A DNA stretch of 17,175 nucleotides, taken from NCBI RefSeq assembly GCF_040882025.1, contig NZ_JBBECC010000153.1, forward strand, positions 1 through 17,175. Direction: 5' to 3'. This DNA comes from Parvibaculum sp040882025. GTDB taxonomy: Bacteria > Pseudomonadota > Alphaproteobacteria > Parvibaculales > Parvibaculaceae. Within the stretch, counting starts at the first letter, position 1. The number at the start of each line of letters is the position of its first letter. A program made the translations under genes and the position numbers. Of this stretch, positions 10,384-17,075 are shown piece by piece. The notes beneath the pieces are model-generated. The model made no database searches. It was not told the DNA's origin and saw only the letters and a list, made by a program, of their open reading frames with translations.

Positions 10384-11142
10384 TTAGCTGCGCTGGCTGC
10401 CGAGGAATTGCAGCAGGAACATGAACATGTTGATGAAGTCGAGATAGAGCGAAAGCGCACCCATCACGGCCTTCTTGCCGGCGGCAGCGACGCTGTCGCC
10501 TTCGTAATACATGCCCTTGATGCGCTGGGTGTCGTAGGCGGTGAGGCCCGCGAAGACCAGAACGCCGATCACCGAGATCGCGAACTGCAGCGCCGAACTT
10601 TGCAGGAAGAGGTTGACGACCATCGCGATGATGACGCCGATGAGACCCATGAAAAGGAACGAGCCCATGCCGGTCAGATCGCGTTTTGTCGTGTAGCCGT
10701 AAAGGCTTAGCGAGCCGAAGGCGGCCGCCGTCACGAAGAAGGTCGTGGTGATGCTCTCGCCTGTGTAGATGAGGAAGATCGACGACAGCGACAGGCCCAT
10801 CACGCCCGCAAAGGCCCAGAAAAGGAGCTGCGTGGCCGAAAGGCTGAGTTTCTGGATACCGAAACTCAGTACAAGGATGAAACCGAGCGGCGCCAGCATG
10901 ACGACCCATTTGAGCGGGCTCGCATAGATCGCCTGACCGAAGGCGCTGAAGGCCAGACCCGCCGGCGTTTCGACGACGGCGGCGTTATAGGCGAGCATTG
11001 CGACAAGGCCGGTGAGGGCCAGCGCGCCCGCCATGTAGTTGTAAACACTGAGCATATAGCTCCGAAGGCCCTGGTCGACCGCCATATCGCCGCGCCGACC
11101 GAGCTCAACCTGATGGAGCCGTTCCTGATCGTAATTCGCCAT
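10384..11142 (-). CDS. ybhL: Bax inhibitor-1/YbhL family membrane protein
   Basis: The product is a 252-aa inner-membrane protein of the BI-1/YccA/YbhL (TMBIM) family. Seven hydrophobic segments are visible, from YNYMAGALALTGLVAMLAY (about 32-50) to LYLDFINMFMFLLQFLG (232-248). Asp204 (in AYDTQRIKG) and Asp235 (in LYLDFIN) are the conserved acidic pair which in Bacillus YetJ forms the pH-sensitive calcium-leak latch. ATG 11142 has the strong AGGAGGGT about 9 nt upstream. The 27-residue N-terminal tail is cytoplasmic-like and hydrophilic. Bacterial members are linked to calcium leak and membrane-protein quality control; the role here is unproven. The gene is monocistronic, with its own upstream region and a terminator after the stop. 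Confidence 0.93.
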   Translation of the reverse strand: MANYDQERLHQVELGRRGDMAVDQGLRSYMLSVYNYMAGALALTGLVAMLAYNAAVVETPAGLAFSAFGQAIYASPLKWVVMLAPLGFILVLSFGIQKLSLSATQLLFWAFAGVMGLSLSSIFLIYTGESITTTFFVTAAAFGSLSLYGYTTKRDLTGMGSFLFMGLIGVIIAMVVNLFLQSSALQFAISVIGVLVFAGLTAYDTQRIKGMYYEGDSVAAAGKKAVMGALSLYLDFINMFMFLLQFLGSQRS

Positions 11143-11175
11143 GTATCTGCACCCTCCTGAGTGTGCTTGTTCTCA

Positions 11176-11204
11176 ATATCGGCTGGCCCTTGCGGGAATT
11201 CAAG
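11176..11204 (-). promoter_or_regulatory. Candidate ybhL promoter
   Basis: Reading the minus strand, TTGAAT (11203-11198) is followed after exactly 17 nt by GATATT (11180-11175), giving 4/6 matches to each sigma-70 box. The same bases also read CTTGAA-N16-CCGATAT, close to the alphaproteobacterial heat-shock (sigma-32) pattern CTTG-N17/18-CYTAT-T. Transcription would begin about 25-30 nt before the ybhL start, just ahead of its Shine-Dalgarno. Confidence 0.4.
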
Positions 11205-11296
11205 CGAAACCGGGGGCTTATCGTGAAGATTGCGCAACGCTTTCCAAGGCTTAGCCGGAAATCGACAGACAGCGCCGCCGGCAGCGGACCCCCCCT

Positions 11297-11329
11297 CTGT
11301 CACGAAACTGTCAAAAAACTGTCACAAAA
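11297..11329. repeat. Three tandem 11-bp direct repeats
   Basis: CTGTCACGAAA, CTGTCAAAAAA and CTGTCACAAAA follow one another without a gap (11297-11307, 11308-11318, 11319-11329). On the minus strand they read as TGACAG boxes each preceded by a T-rich run; the middle one contains a perfect TTGACA. The 11-bp period is about one helical turn, as expected for a cooperative protein-binding array on one DNA face. Confidence 0.7.
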
Positions 11330-11487
11330 GGTCCGGGCGCCACTTTATCTCCGCCGGCGGCATGACTTCTCCCCGGGGCTTATCCCCGATTTGTCCATGA
11401 CTTGTCGCCGGGGGAGCGCAACGCTGCGCGGAGCGCGCGGCGAAAAAAACTTATCCCCGCTTGTCGGACCGCCACGCGAATCGCTCC

Positions 11488-14067
11488 TCAATCGGCCCGG
11501 AGCACCGGGGCTGCGGGAGCGGCGAGCGCGCGCCAGGTACCGAGGAGACCGAGCGCGACGGTGAGCGCCGCGGCGGCGATGACGGTGACGGCGAGCGTGC
11601 CGGGCAGGAAGCGCCAGGGCATCTCCATGACGAGGGTGATGACGGCAAAGGCCGCGAGCGATCCCGCCAGCGCCGCGACGAGCGCGGTCGCCAGACCGAG
11701 CAGCGCATATTCGCGCACATAGATGCCGAGAATGCGCGCCGTCGTCGCGCCCAGCACCTTGAGGACGACGGCGTCGCGGACGCGGGCCGAAAAGCCGGCC
11801 GCCATCGCGCCCGCCAGCACGAGGACGCCGGCCGCCAGCGTGACCGCCCCGGTGGCACGCACCGCCATCGCGAAATCCTCAAGCAGCTTGTTGACCGCCT
11901 GCAGCGCTTCCTTGACGCGAACGGAGGTAATGTTGGGGAAGCGCGCCGTGACCTCGCGCTCGAGCGCCTCCTCGGCCGCGTTGCCGCCCTCCATGGTGAC
12001 GGTCGCCAGCACCGTGTGCGGCGCGGCCGACAAGGCCCCCGGCGAAAAGACCAGCACGAAATTGATGCCGAGCGAGGACCAGTCGATGGCGCGCGTATTG
12101 GCGATCGTCGCTTCCATTTCGCGACCGAGCACATTGACGGTGATGGTGTCGCCGATATCGACGCCGAAGCCGACGGCGAGATCCTCGCCGAAGGAAACGA
12201 GCGGCGGCCCCGAATAATCCTCCGGCCACCATGTCCCCCGGACGAGCGTCGAACCCGCCGGCATCGCCGCCGAATAGGTGATGCCGCGATCGCCCTGGAG
12301 CGCCCATTGCACATCGGAGGCAACCGTCAACTGGTCCGACGGCACGCCGTTGACCGAGGCGATCCGCCCCCGGAGCATCGGCACGCGGTTGAAGGAGGTG
12401 ACGCCGGGACTGGCGGTGACGATTTCCTCCAGCCCGTCGATCTGGTCGGGCTGCACATCGACGAAAAAGAAGGCGGGCGCGCGATCCGGCATCTCGCCCA
12501 TGATCTCGCCGGTGAGATTGCCGTTGATCAGCGACACGGTGACGAGAAGCGTGAGCCCGAGGCCGAGCGAGAGCACGATGGCCGGCGTCGGCGCGCCGGG
12601 CCGGTGGATATTGGCAAGCGCCAGACGCAGGCCCGGCGAACGGACGCGGGGCGCGCGCGCCGCCAGCGCCATGATGCCGCGCGCCGCGCCAAAGAGAACC
12701 ATGAAGACGCCGGCGGCACCGCCGACGAAATAAAGCGCGAAGAGCGGTTCCTCGGCCAGCGCGACCGCCATGCCGGTCAGCGCAAGAAGCGCCGCCGCCG
12801 TTGCCGCGACATAAGGCGCGCGCGGGAAGCGCCGCACCGGCGCGACGAGATCGCGGAAAAGGCTCGTTGCCGGTATCTCGCGGGCGCGCGCCAGCGGCCA
12901 GATCGCGAAGGCAAGCGCCGTCAGCACGCCATAGGCGGCGGCCAGCGCGAGCGGCCCCCCGTAAAGGCCGAGATCGGCCGGAATGGGGATCGCGGCCCCG
13001 GCGACGATTTCGACGATGAAGGGCGCCGCGCCGCCGATGACGAGACCGAGCGCGATGCCGATGGCGGCGAGCGCCATCACCTGCATCAGATAGAGCCGGA
13101 AGATCAGCGCGCCCGGCGCGCCGAGACATTTGAAGGTGGCGATGACCGTGCGCTTGCCGTCGAGATAGGATTTGACCGCATTGGCAACGCCGACGCCGCC
13201 GACGACGAGCGCTGTGAGGCCGACCAGCGACAGAAAGAGCGCCACGCGCTCGACGAAGCGCCTGACGCCCGGCGCGCTGTCGCCGCGATCCTGCACGCGC
13301 CAGCCGGCATCGGGGAAACGTTCGTTGAGGTCGGCGACCCAGGCGGCAATGCCGGTTCCCGAGCGCTGCGCCTCCGGCAACCGCACCCGGTAGTGGAAAT
13401 TGACGAGGCTGCCCGGCTGCACCAGCGCCGTCGTCTCAAGCGCTCCCATCGCGATCATCGCGCGGGGCCCGAGCGCGAAACCGTCGGAGACGCGGTCGGG
13501 CTCGCGCGCGATCGCCGCACGCAACTGAAGCTCGGCCTCGCCGATACGCACAATGTCGCCGACCGCAATGCCGAGACGCGTCAGGAGATTGGGTTCGACG
13601 ACAAGGCCCCAGCGGCCGTCGCGAAAGGCAAGCGCCGCGGCCAGGTCCAGATCGGGGGCGAGTTCCATTGCGCCATAAAGCGGATAGACATTGTCGACCG
13701 CTTTCAGCTCGACCAGCGTTTGCCCGCGCGCGTCGCCATTATTGTTGCCAACACTGCGCGCCATCGCCCGCATTTCGGCGGCGACCGAAACCGCATTGCC
13801 GTCGGATATGAAGGAAAGCTCCGCCGCCGTCGTTGCCCGGTGGATCAGGCGAATGGCGACATCGCCGCCGAGAATTTCCTGGCCGCCTTCGGCAAGCCCC
13901 CGCGTCAGCGCCGCCGAGACCGAACCGACGCCGGCAATGGCCGCGACGCCGAGCGCGAGACAGGCGATGAAAACGCGGAACCCCTTGAGGCCGCCGCGCA
14001 ACTCGCGCCGCGCCAGGCGGGCGGCAAGGAGGAAGGAGGCGGCGTTGTTCATGCGTGCGCTTTCCAT
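11488..14067 (-). CDS. ybbP: FtsX/MacB-type ABC transporter permease YbbP
   Basis: The product is an 859-aa inner-membrane permease. An N-terminal helix (FRVFIACLALGVAAIAGVGSVSAAL, about 30-54) precedes a first periplasmic domain. A helix bundle follows (LFLSLVGLTALVVGGVGVANAV, LYLMQVMALAAIGIALGLVIGG, and more). A second periplasmic domain starts near 535 (TGEIMGEMPDRAPAFFFVDVQ). A C-terminal FtsX domain (from about 735, GAVTLAAGVLVLAGAMAAGF) ends the protein. This duplicated FtsX layout is that of YbbP (804 aa in E. coli). ATG 14067 has GGAGGG 9 nt upstream, though that run belongs to a REP-like arm. ATG 14052, with GGAAAG, would give 854 aa and is equally possible. It should work with YbbA, which is encoded upstream, and is linked by synteny to TesA. 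Confidence 0.92.
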   Translation of the reverse strand: MESARMNNAASFLLAARLARRELRGGLKGFRVFIACLALGVAAIAGVGSVSAALTRGLAEGGQEILGGDVAIRLIHRATTAAELSFISDGNAVSVAAEMRAMARSVGNNNGDARGQTLVELKAVDNVYPLYGAMELAPDLDLAAALAFRDGRWGLVVEPNLLTRLGIAVGDIVRIGEAELQLRAAIAREPDRVSDGFALGPRAMIAMGALETTALVQPGSLVNFHYRVRLPEAQRSGTGIAAWVADLNERFPDAGWRVQDRGDSAPGVRRFVERVALFLSLVGLTALVVGGVGVANAVKSYLDGKRTVIATFKCLGAPGALIFRLYLMQVMALAAIGIALGLVIGGAAPFIVEIVAGAAIPIPADLGLYGGPLALAAAYGVLTALAFAIWPLARAREIPATSLFRDLVAPVRRFPRAPYVAATAAALLALTGMAVALAEEPLFALYFVGGAAGVFMVLFGAARGIMALAARAPRVRSPGLRLALANIHRPGAPTPAIVLSLGLGLTLLVTVSLINGNLTGEIMGEMPDRAPAFFFVDVQPDQIDGLEEIVTASPGVTSFNRVPMLRGRIASVNGVPSDQLTVASDVQWALQGDRGITYSAAMPAGSTLVRGTWWPEDYSGPPLVSFGEDLAVGFGVDIGDTITVNVLGREMEATIANTRAIDWSSLGINFVLVFSPGALSAAPHTVLATVTMEGGNAAEEALEREVTARFPNITSVRVKEALQAVNKLLEDFAMAVRATGAVTLAAGVLVLAGAMAAGFSARVRDAVVLKVLGATTARILGIYVREYALLGLATALVAALAGSLAAFAVITLVMEMPWRFLPGTLAVTVIAAAALTVALGLLGTWRALAAPAAPVLRAD

Positions 14068-14073
14068 GTCGCC

Positions 14074-14147
14074 CCACCCTCCCCCTGTGGGAGGGTCGAA
14101 ATTTTTCGAGCATCGCGAGAGAAATTTCGGGGAGGGGTAAGCGAGGG
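14074..14147 (+). repeat. REP-like element, copy 1
   Basis: The 24-bp arm 14074-14097 contains its own hairpin: ACCCTCCC and GGGAGGGT around CCTGT. It is followed by CGAAATTT...AAATTTCG (14098-14129), a second palindrome, and then a G-rich GGGGAGGGG run. The 24-bp arm is an exact reverse complement of 14222-14245. Confidence 0.75.
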
Positions 14148-14189
14148 ATTTCGGCGCATAATCGATATCCCGTTCATTGCCGGAAGCGG

Positions 14190-14245
14190 AGTCCCCCTCC
14201 CCAAACGGCTTTCAGCCGTTTGACCCTCCCACAGGGGGAGGGTGG
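14190..14245 (-). repeat. REP-like element, copy 2 (inverted)
   Basis: This copy has the same modules as copy 1 in the opposite orientation: the 24-bp arm (14222-14245, perfect), an inner palindrome AAACGGCT-TTC-AGCCGTTT (14203-14221) and a CCCCTCCCC run next to it. The inner palindrome differs in sequence from that of copy 1 although its position is kept. Confidence 0.75.
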
Positions 14246-14281
14246 AAGTTGCATTTCCATCCGCACACAAACCATCGACCC

Positions 14282-14977
14282 TCATGCGGCCACTCCCGCC
14301 TCGACGCTTTCGACGAGACCGTCGCGCAGGCGGATGACGCGGTCGCAGCGCGCGGCCAGCGCTTCGTCATGGGTGATCAGGATCAGCGTCGTACCCTTGC
14401 GCGTATGAAGATCGAACATCAGCGAAATGATCTCGGCGCCGGTCGCCTGATCGAGATTGCCGGTCGGCTCGTCGGCGAGCAGGATTTCGGGATCGCCCGC
14501 GACCGCGCGGGCAAGCGCCACGCGCTGCTGCTCGCCACCCGAAAGCTGGCCCGGATAATGCGTCAGGCGGTGGCCGAGGCCGACAAGGCGAAGCTCTTCC
14601 TCGGCGCGCGCGAAGGCATCGGCCCGGCCGGCGAATTCGAGCGGGATCGCGACATTCTCGAGCGCCGTCATGGTGGGGATCAGGTGGAAGGACTGGAAGA
14701 CGATGCCGACGCGGTCGCGGCGGAAGCGCGCCAGCGCATCCTCGCCGAGCGCGGTGAGGTTCTCGCCCGCCGCGACGATGCGGCCCGAGCTCGGCCGCTC
14801 GAGACCCGCCAGCACCATCAGCAACGTCGACTTGCCGGAACCGGAGGGGCCGACGAGACCCGCCGCCTCGCCGCGCGCGATCGCGAGATCGATGCCGCGC
14901 AGGATATTGACCGGACCGGCGGCACTGGGCAGGGTCAGCGTGACGGCGTCGAGTTCGATGATGTTGCTGTTGGGCAA
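14282..14977 (-). CDS. ybbA: ABC transporter ATPase YbbA (LolD/MacB-like)
   Basis: The product is a 231-aa ATP-binding subunit. From the chosen start, Walker A is GPSGSGKST (43-51), Q-loop Gln95 (IVFQSFHL), signature LSGGE (145-149) and Walker B ILLADE (165-170), followed by PTGNLD. The H-loop is in LITHDEALA. This is the o228/LolD/MacB subfamily pattern. No ATG exists near the conserved N-terminus; the best fit is TTG 14977 (protein MPNSNIIELDAVTL), which gives the E. coli YbbA length. Longer frames up to 15151 would overlap tesA. The ribosome site is weak (AGAGAG, about 14 nt upstream), so the start is tentative. It powers YbbP, encoded downstream beyond a REP-filled gap. Confidence 0.9.
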   Translation of the reverse strand: MPNSNIIELDAVTLTLPSAAGPVNILRGIDLAIARGEAAGLVGPSGSGKSTLLMVLAGLERPSSGRIVAAGENLTALGEDALARFRRDRVGIVFQSFHLIPTMTALENVAIPLEFAGRADAFARAEEELRLVGLGHRLTHYPGQLSGGEQQRVALARAVAGDPEILLADEPTGNLDQATGAEIISLMFDLHTRKGTTLILITHDEALAARCDRVIRLRDGLVESVEAGVAA

Positions 14978-15066
14978 GGGGGCCTGGCTCTCTATATGGT
15001 GAGGCGGGGGACAGCGAACGGCCAAGCGCAGGCCGGAACGGCGACGGGAAAGAAAGACACGCGACG

Positions 15067-15786
15067 ATGCGATATGGGCGATATGGCTTTTCGATACGTT
15101 ATTGCAAGTTCCTGCCGGCGCTTCTGCTGATCGCGGCGCTTGCCGCCGCACCCGTGACGGCCAGGGCCGCCGACCGCGACCCGGCCGCCCCCGTCAGCGT
15201 CGGCACCTCCCTTATAACCATTGTGGCGCTGGGAGACAGCCTGATGGCGGGCTATCTGCTGGGGCCGGACGAGGATTTCGCGAGCCAGCTCGAGGCCGCG
15301 CTCAAGGAAGCCGGTCACGACAATGTGAAGATCGCCAATGCCGGCGTTTCGGGCGACACGAGTTCGGGCGGCCTTGCGCGCCTCGACTGGGCGGTCGGGC
15401 CGGATGCCGATGCGGTGATCCTCGGGCTCGGCGCCAATGACGCGCTGCGCGCCCTCAATCCGGCCATCACGCGCCGGAACCTCGATGAAATCGCGACGCG
15501 GCTGAAGGCGCGCGGCCTTCCCGTTCTGCTGGCGGGCATGTATGCCCCGCCCAATCTCGGCGCCGAATATGGCGGGGCCTTCAATCCGATCTATCCGGAA
15601 CTGGCCGAAACGCATGGCCTGATTCTCTATCCCTTCTTTCTCGACGGCGTCGCGGGCGAGCGCGCCCTCAATCTCGGCGACGGCATTCATCCGACGGCGG
15701 AAGGTATCGGGATCATCGTCGGACGGATTTTGCCGAAGGTGGAAGAGCTGATCGCGGCGGTGAAGAACGGGGACGCCGTCAATTGA
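15067..15786 (+). CDS. tesA: Periplasmic GDSL esterase / lysophospholipase TesA
   Basis: The product is a 239-aa exported SGNH hydrolase (arylesterase, acyl-CoA thioesterase I, lysophospholipase L1). A signal peptide with n-region RYGRYGFSIRYCK and core FLPALLLIAALAAA is likely cleaved at ARA|AD (34/35). The four SGNH blocks are complete: Ser58 in ALGDSLMAGY, Gly93 or Gly96 in NAGVSGDTSSGG, Asn124 in LGAND, and Asp205/His208 in DGIHP. ATG 15067 is the only Met start giving a signal peptide; its ribosome site (GGGAAAGAAAG) is weak. It is divergent from ybbA across an 89-nt gap, the same arrangement as E. coli tesA/ybbA-ybbP. It hydrolyses acyl esters or thioesters in the periplasm; the physiological substrate is not shown by sequence. 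Confidence 0.94.
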   Translation: MRYGRYGFSIRYCKFLPALLLIAALAAAPVTARAADRDPAAPVSVGTSLITIVALGDSLMAGYLLGPDEDFASQLEAALKEAGHDNVKIANAGVSGDTSSGGLARLDWAVGPDADAVILGLGANDALRALNPAITRRNLDEIATRLKARGLPVLLAGMYAPPNLGAEYGGAFNPIYPELAETHGLILYPFFLDGVAGERALNLGDGIHPTAEGIGIIVGRILPKVEELIAAVKNGDAVN

Positions 15787-15814
15787 AGGGGAGTGGCTGC
15801 GGCTCTCTCTGCAT

Positions 15815-15943
15815 CGTCATTGCGAGCCCACGGGTATCGCCTTTGGCGATCCCGAGGACAGGCTCCGCGAAGCAACCCAGAAGCCGCAAGCACAGCGCCT
15901 GCCGCTTCTGGGTTGCTTCGTCGCTGCGCTCCTCGCAATGACG
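15815..15943. repeat. Long intergenic palindromic repeat (CGTCATTGCGAG type)
   Basis: Outer arms CGTCATTGCGAG (15815-15826) and CTCGCAATGACG (15932-15943) are perfect reverse complements. Inner arms (15868-15884 and 15904-15920) match over 17 bp around a 19-nt centre. The outer and inner sequences (GAAGCAACCCAG, GGTTGCTTCG) match a dispersed palindromic element known from many alphaproteobacteria and other lineages, whose translation gives HCEERSDEA. It probably folds into a long hairpin when transcribed after tesA. Confidence 0.88.
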
Positions 15944-15975
15944 AATACGGGGTGGAGCACGAAACAAACGCAAGC

Positions 15976-16005
15976 GTGACTCATGCCGGGCCGCGCCTGT
16001 ATAAA
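15976..16005 (+). promoter_or_regulatory. Candidate promoter for tas
   Basis: GTGACT (15976-15981) and TATAAA (16000-16005) are 18 nt apart and match four and five of six sigma-70 positions. The start of transcription would be near 16012, about 23 nt before the tas ATG. Confidence 0.42.
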
Positions 16006-16034
16006 TCACCAGCACAAAATCGACGGGGGACGGC

Positions 16035-17075
16035 ATGGACTATCGCACGCTCGGGCGCACCGACATCAAGGTGAGCGCGATCTGTCTCGGCACCATGACA
16101 TGGGGCCAGCAGAACACGGAAAGTGAAGGCCACGCGCAGATGGATTATGCGCTCGCCGAAGGCATCAATTTTTTCGATACGTCCGAAATGTATGCCGTGC
16201 CGCCGAAACCGGAAACGCAGGGCTCGACCGAACGGATCATCGGTTCGTGGTTCAAGGCGCGCGGCAACCGCGACAAGGTGATCCTCGCCACCAAGGCCGC
16301 CGGCCGCAGCCCGATGACCTGGCTGCGCGACGGCGGAAAAGGCACCGAGCAGAGCCGCGCCCAGCTCGAGGAGGCGGTCGACAAGAGCCTCAAACGTCTT
16401 GAGACGGATTATATCGACCTCTACCAGCTTCACTGGCCCGACCGGCCGATCAATCTCTTCGGCGGCCTCGGCTACAGGCATATCGAGGGCGAGAGCCATC
16501 CGATCGAGAAAATCCTCGAAGCGCTCGAGGGTATCGTCAAGTCGGGCAAGGTGCGCCATATCGGCCTTTCGAACGAAACGCCCTGGGGGACGATGAGTTT
16601 CCTCCATCACGCGCAGATGAAGGACCTGCCGCGCGTGCAGTCGATCCAGAATGCCTACAATCTCATCAACCGCACCTTCGAGCTTGGCGGTTCCGAGATC
16701 GCCCATCGCGACCAGGTGGGGCTGCTCGCCTATTCGCCGCTGGCGCAGGGCTATCTGACCGGCAAATACCAGAACGGCGCGCTGCCCGAAGGATCGCGCA
16801 AGGCGCTCTTCAACCGGCTGCAGCGCTACGAAAGCCCGCAGACCGACCGCGCCATCGAGAGCTATCTCGCGATTGCCAGGAAGCACGGGCTCGATCCCTC
16901 GCAAATGGCGAACCAGTTCGTGACGACACGGCCTTTCGTGACATCGAACATCATCGGCGCGACGACGATGGCGCAATTGAAGCTCGCGGTGACGAGCGTG
17001 GACGTGAAGTGGAGCGAGGAGCTGGAGAAGGACATCGAGGCGGTGCATCTTTCGCAGCCCAATCCGGCGCCTTGA
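16035..17075 (+). CDS. tas: Aldo/keto reductase, Tas family
   Basis: The product is a 346-aa cytoplasmic NADP(H)-dependent oxidoreductase, the same length as E. coli Tas and recognisably collinear: LGTMTWGQQNTESEGHAQMDYA, EMYAVPPKPETQG, YQLHWPDRP, IGLSNETPWG and the C-terminal IIGATTMAQL and EAVHLSQPNPAP. The AKR catalytic tetrad is Asp48, Tyr53, Lys87 and His133. The fold is a TIM barrel. ATG 16035 has GGGGGAC about 5 nt upstream and the family's usual start MDYRTLGRTDIKVS. Tas was named for suppressing a tyrosine requirement in E. coli; its natural substrate is unclear, and the same holds here. It is monocistronic as far as the window shows. Confidence 0.93.
   Translation: MDYRTLGRTDIKVSAICLGTMTWGQQNTESEGHAQMDYALAEGINFFDTSEMYAVPPKPETQGSTERIIGSWFKARGNRDKVILATKAAGRSPMTWLRDGGKGTEQSRAQLEEAVDKSLKRLETDYIDLYQLHWPDRPINLFGGLGYRHIEGESHPIEKILEALEGIVKSGKVRHIGLSNETPWGTMSFLHHAQMKDLPRVQSIQNAYNLINRTFELGGSEIAHRDQVGLLAYSPLAQGYLTGKYQNGALPEGSRKALFNRLQRYESPQTDRAIESYLAIARKHGLDPSQMANQFVTTRPFVTSNIIGATTMAQLKLAVTSVDVKWSEELEKDIEAVHLSQPNPAP

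Larger units (their letters stand above)
11143..11487. other. Intergenic region between ybbP and ybhL
   Basis: This 345-nt gap holds no credible gene. It contains the ybhL promoter candidate, three tandem 11-bp repeats, three TTATCYCCG motifs (11345, 11380, 11451) and, on the minus strand after ybbP, a run of seven T (11449-11443) preceded by only a weak hairpin. Rfam describes an alphaproteobacterial 'ybhL leader' motif upstream of this gene family. I cannot confirm it by eye here. Confidence 0.55.
14068..14281. other. ybbA-ybbP spacer filled by REP-like elements
   Basis: The 214-nt spacer between two genes that normally abut is almost entirely composed of two inverted copies of a REP-like palindrome, listed separately. 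I see no gene and no terminator with a T tract. The sequence between them (about 14140-14195) shows nothing recognisable. Confidence 0.6.
15787..16034. other. tesA-tas intergenic region
   Basis: This 248-nt gap contains the long palindromic repeat (15815-15943) and, to its right, the candidate tas promoter. Minus-strand open frames here read through the repeat and are not credible genes. Confidence 0.6.

Noticed and set aside
11297..11329. CRISPR array
   Set aside because: The repeats are only 11 bp and directly abut without spacers.
11143..11487. Chromosomal replication origin
   Set aside because: TTATCYCCG motifs differ from the DnaA consensus at key positions, and no dnaA, hemE, rpmH or parAB genes are near.
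11461..14223. 920-codon plus-strand open frame
   Set aside because: Antisense to ybbP and rich in Arg, Asp and Gly, the usual complement of a GC-rich membrane-protein gene.
14978..15151. N-terminal extension of ybbA to a GTG at 15151
   Set aside because: Would overlap the tesA start and signal-peptide codons; the extra residues resemble no ABC ATPase N-terminus.
15687..16036. Two short minus-strand frames reading CEERSDEATQ
   Set aside because: Produced by the long palindromic repeat, a known source of false annotations.
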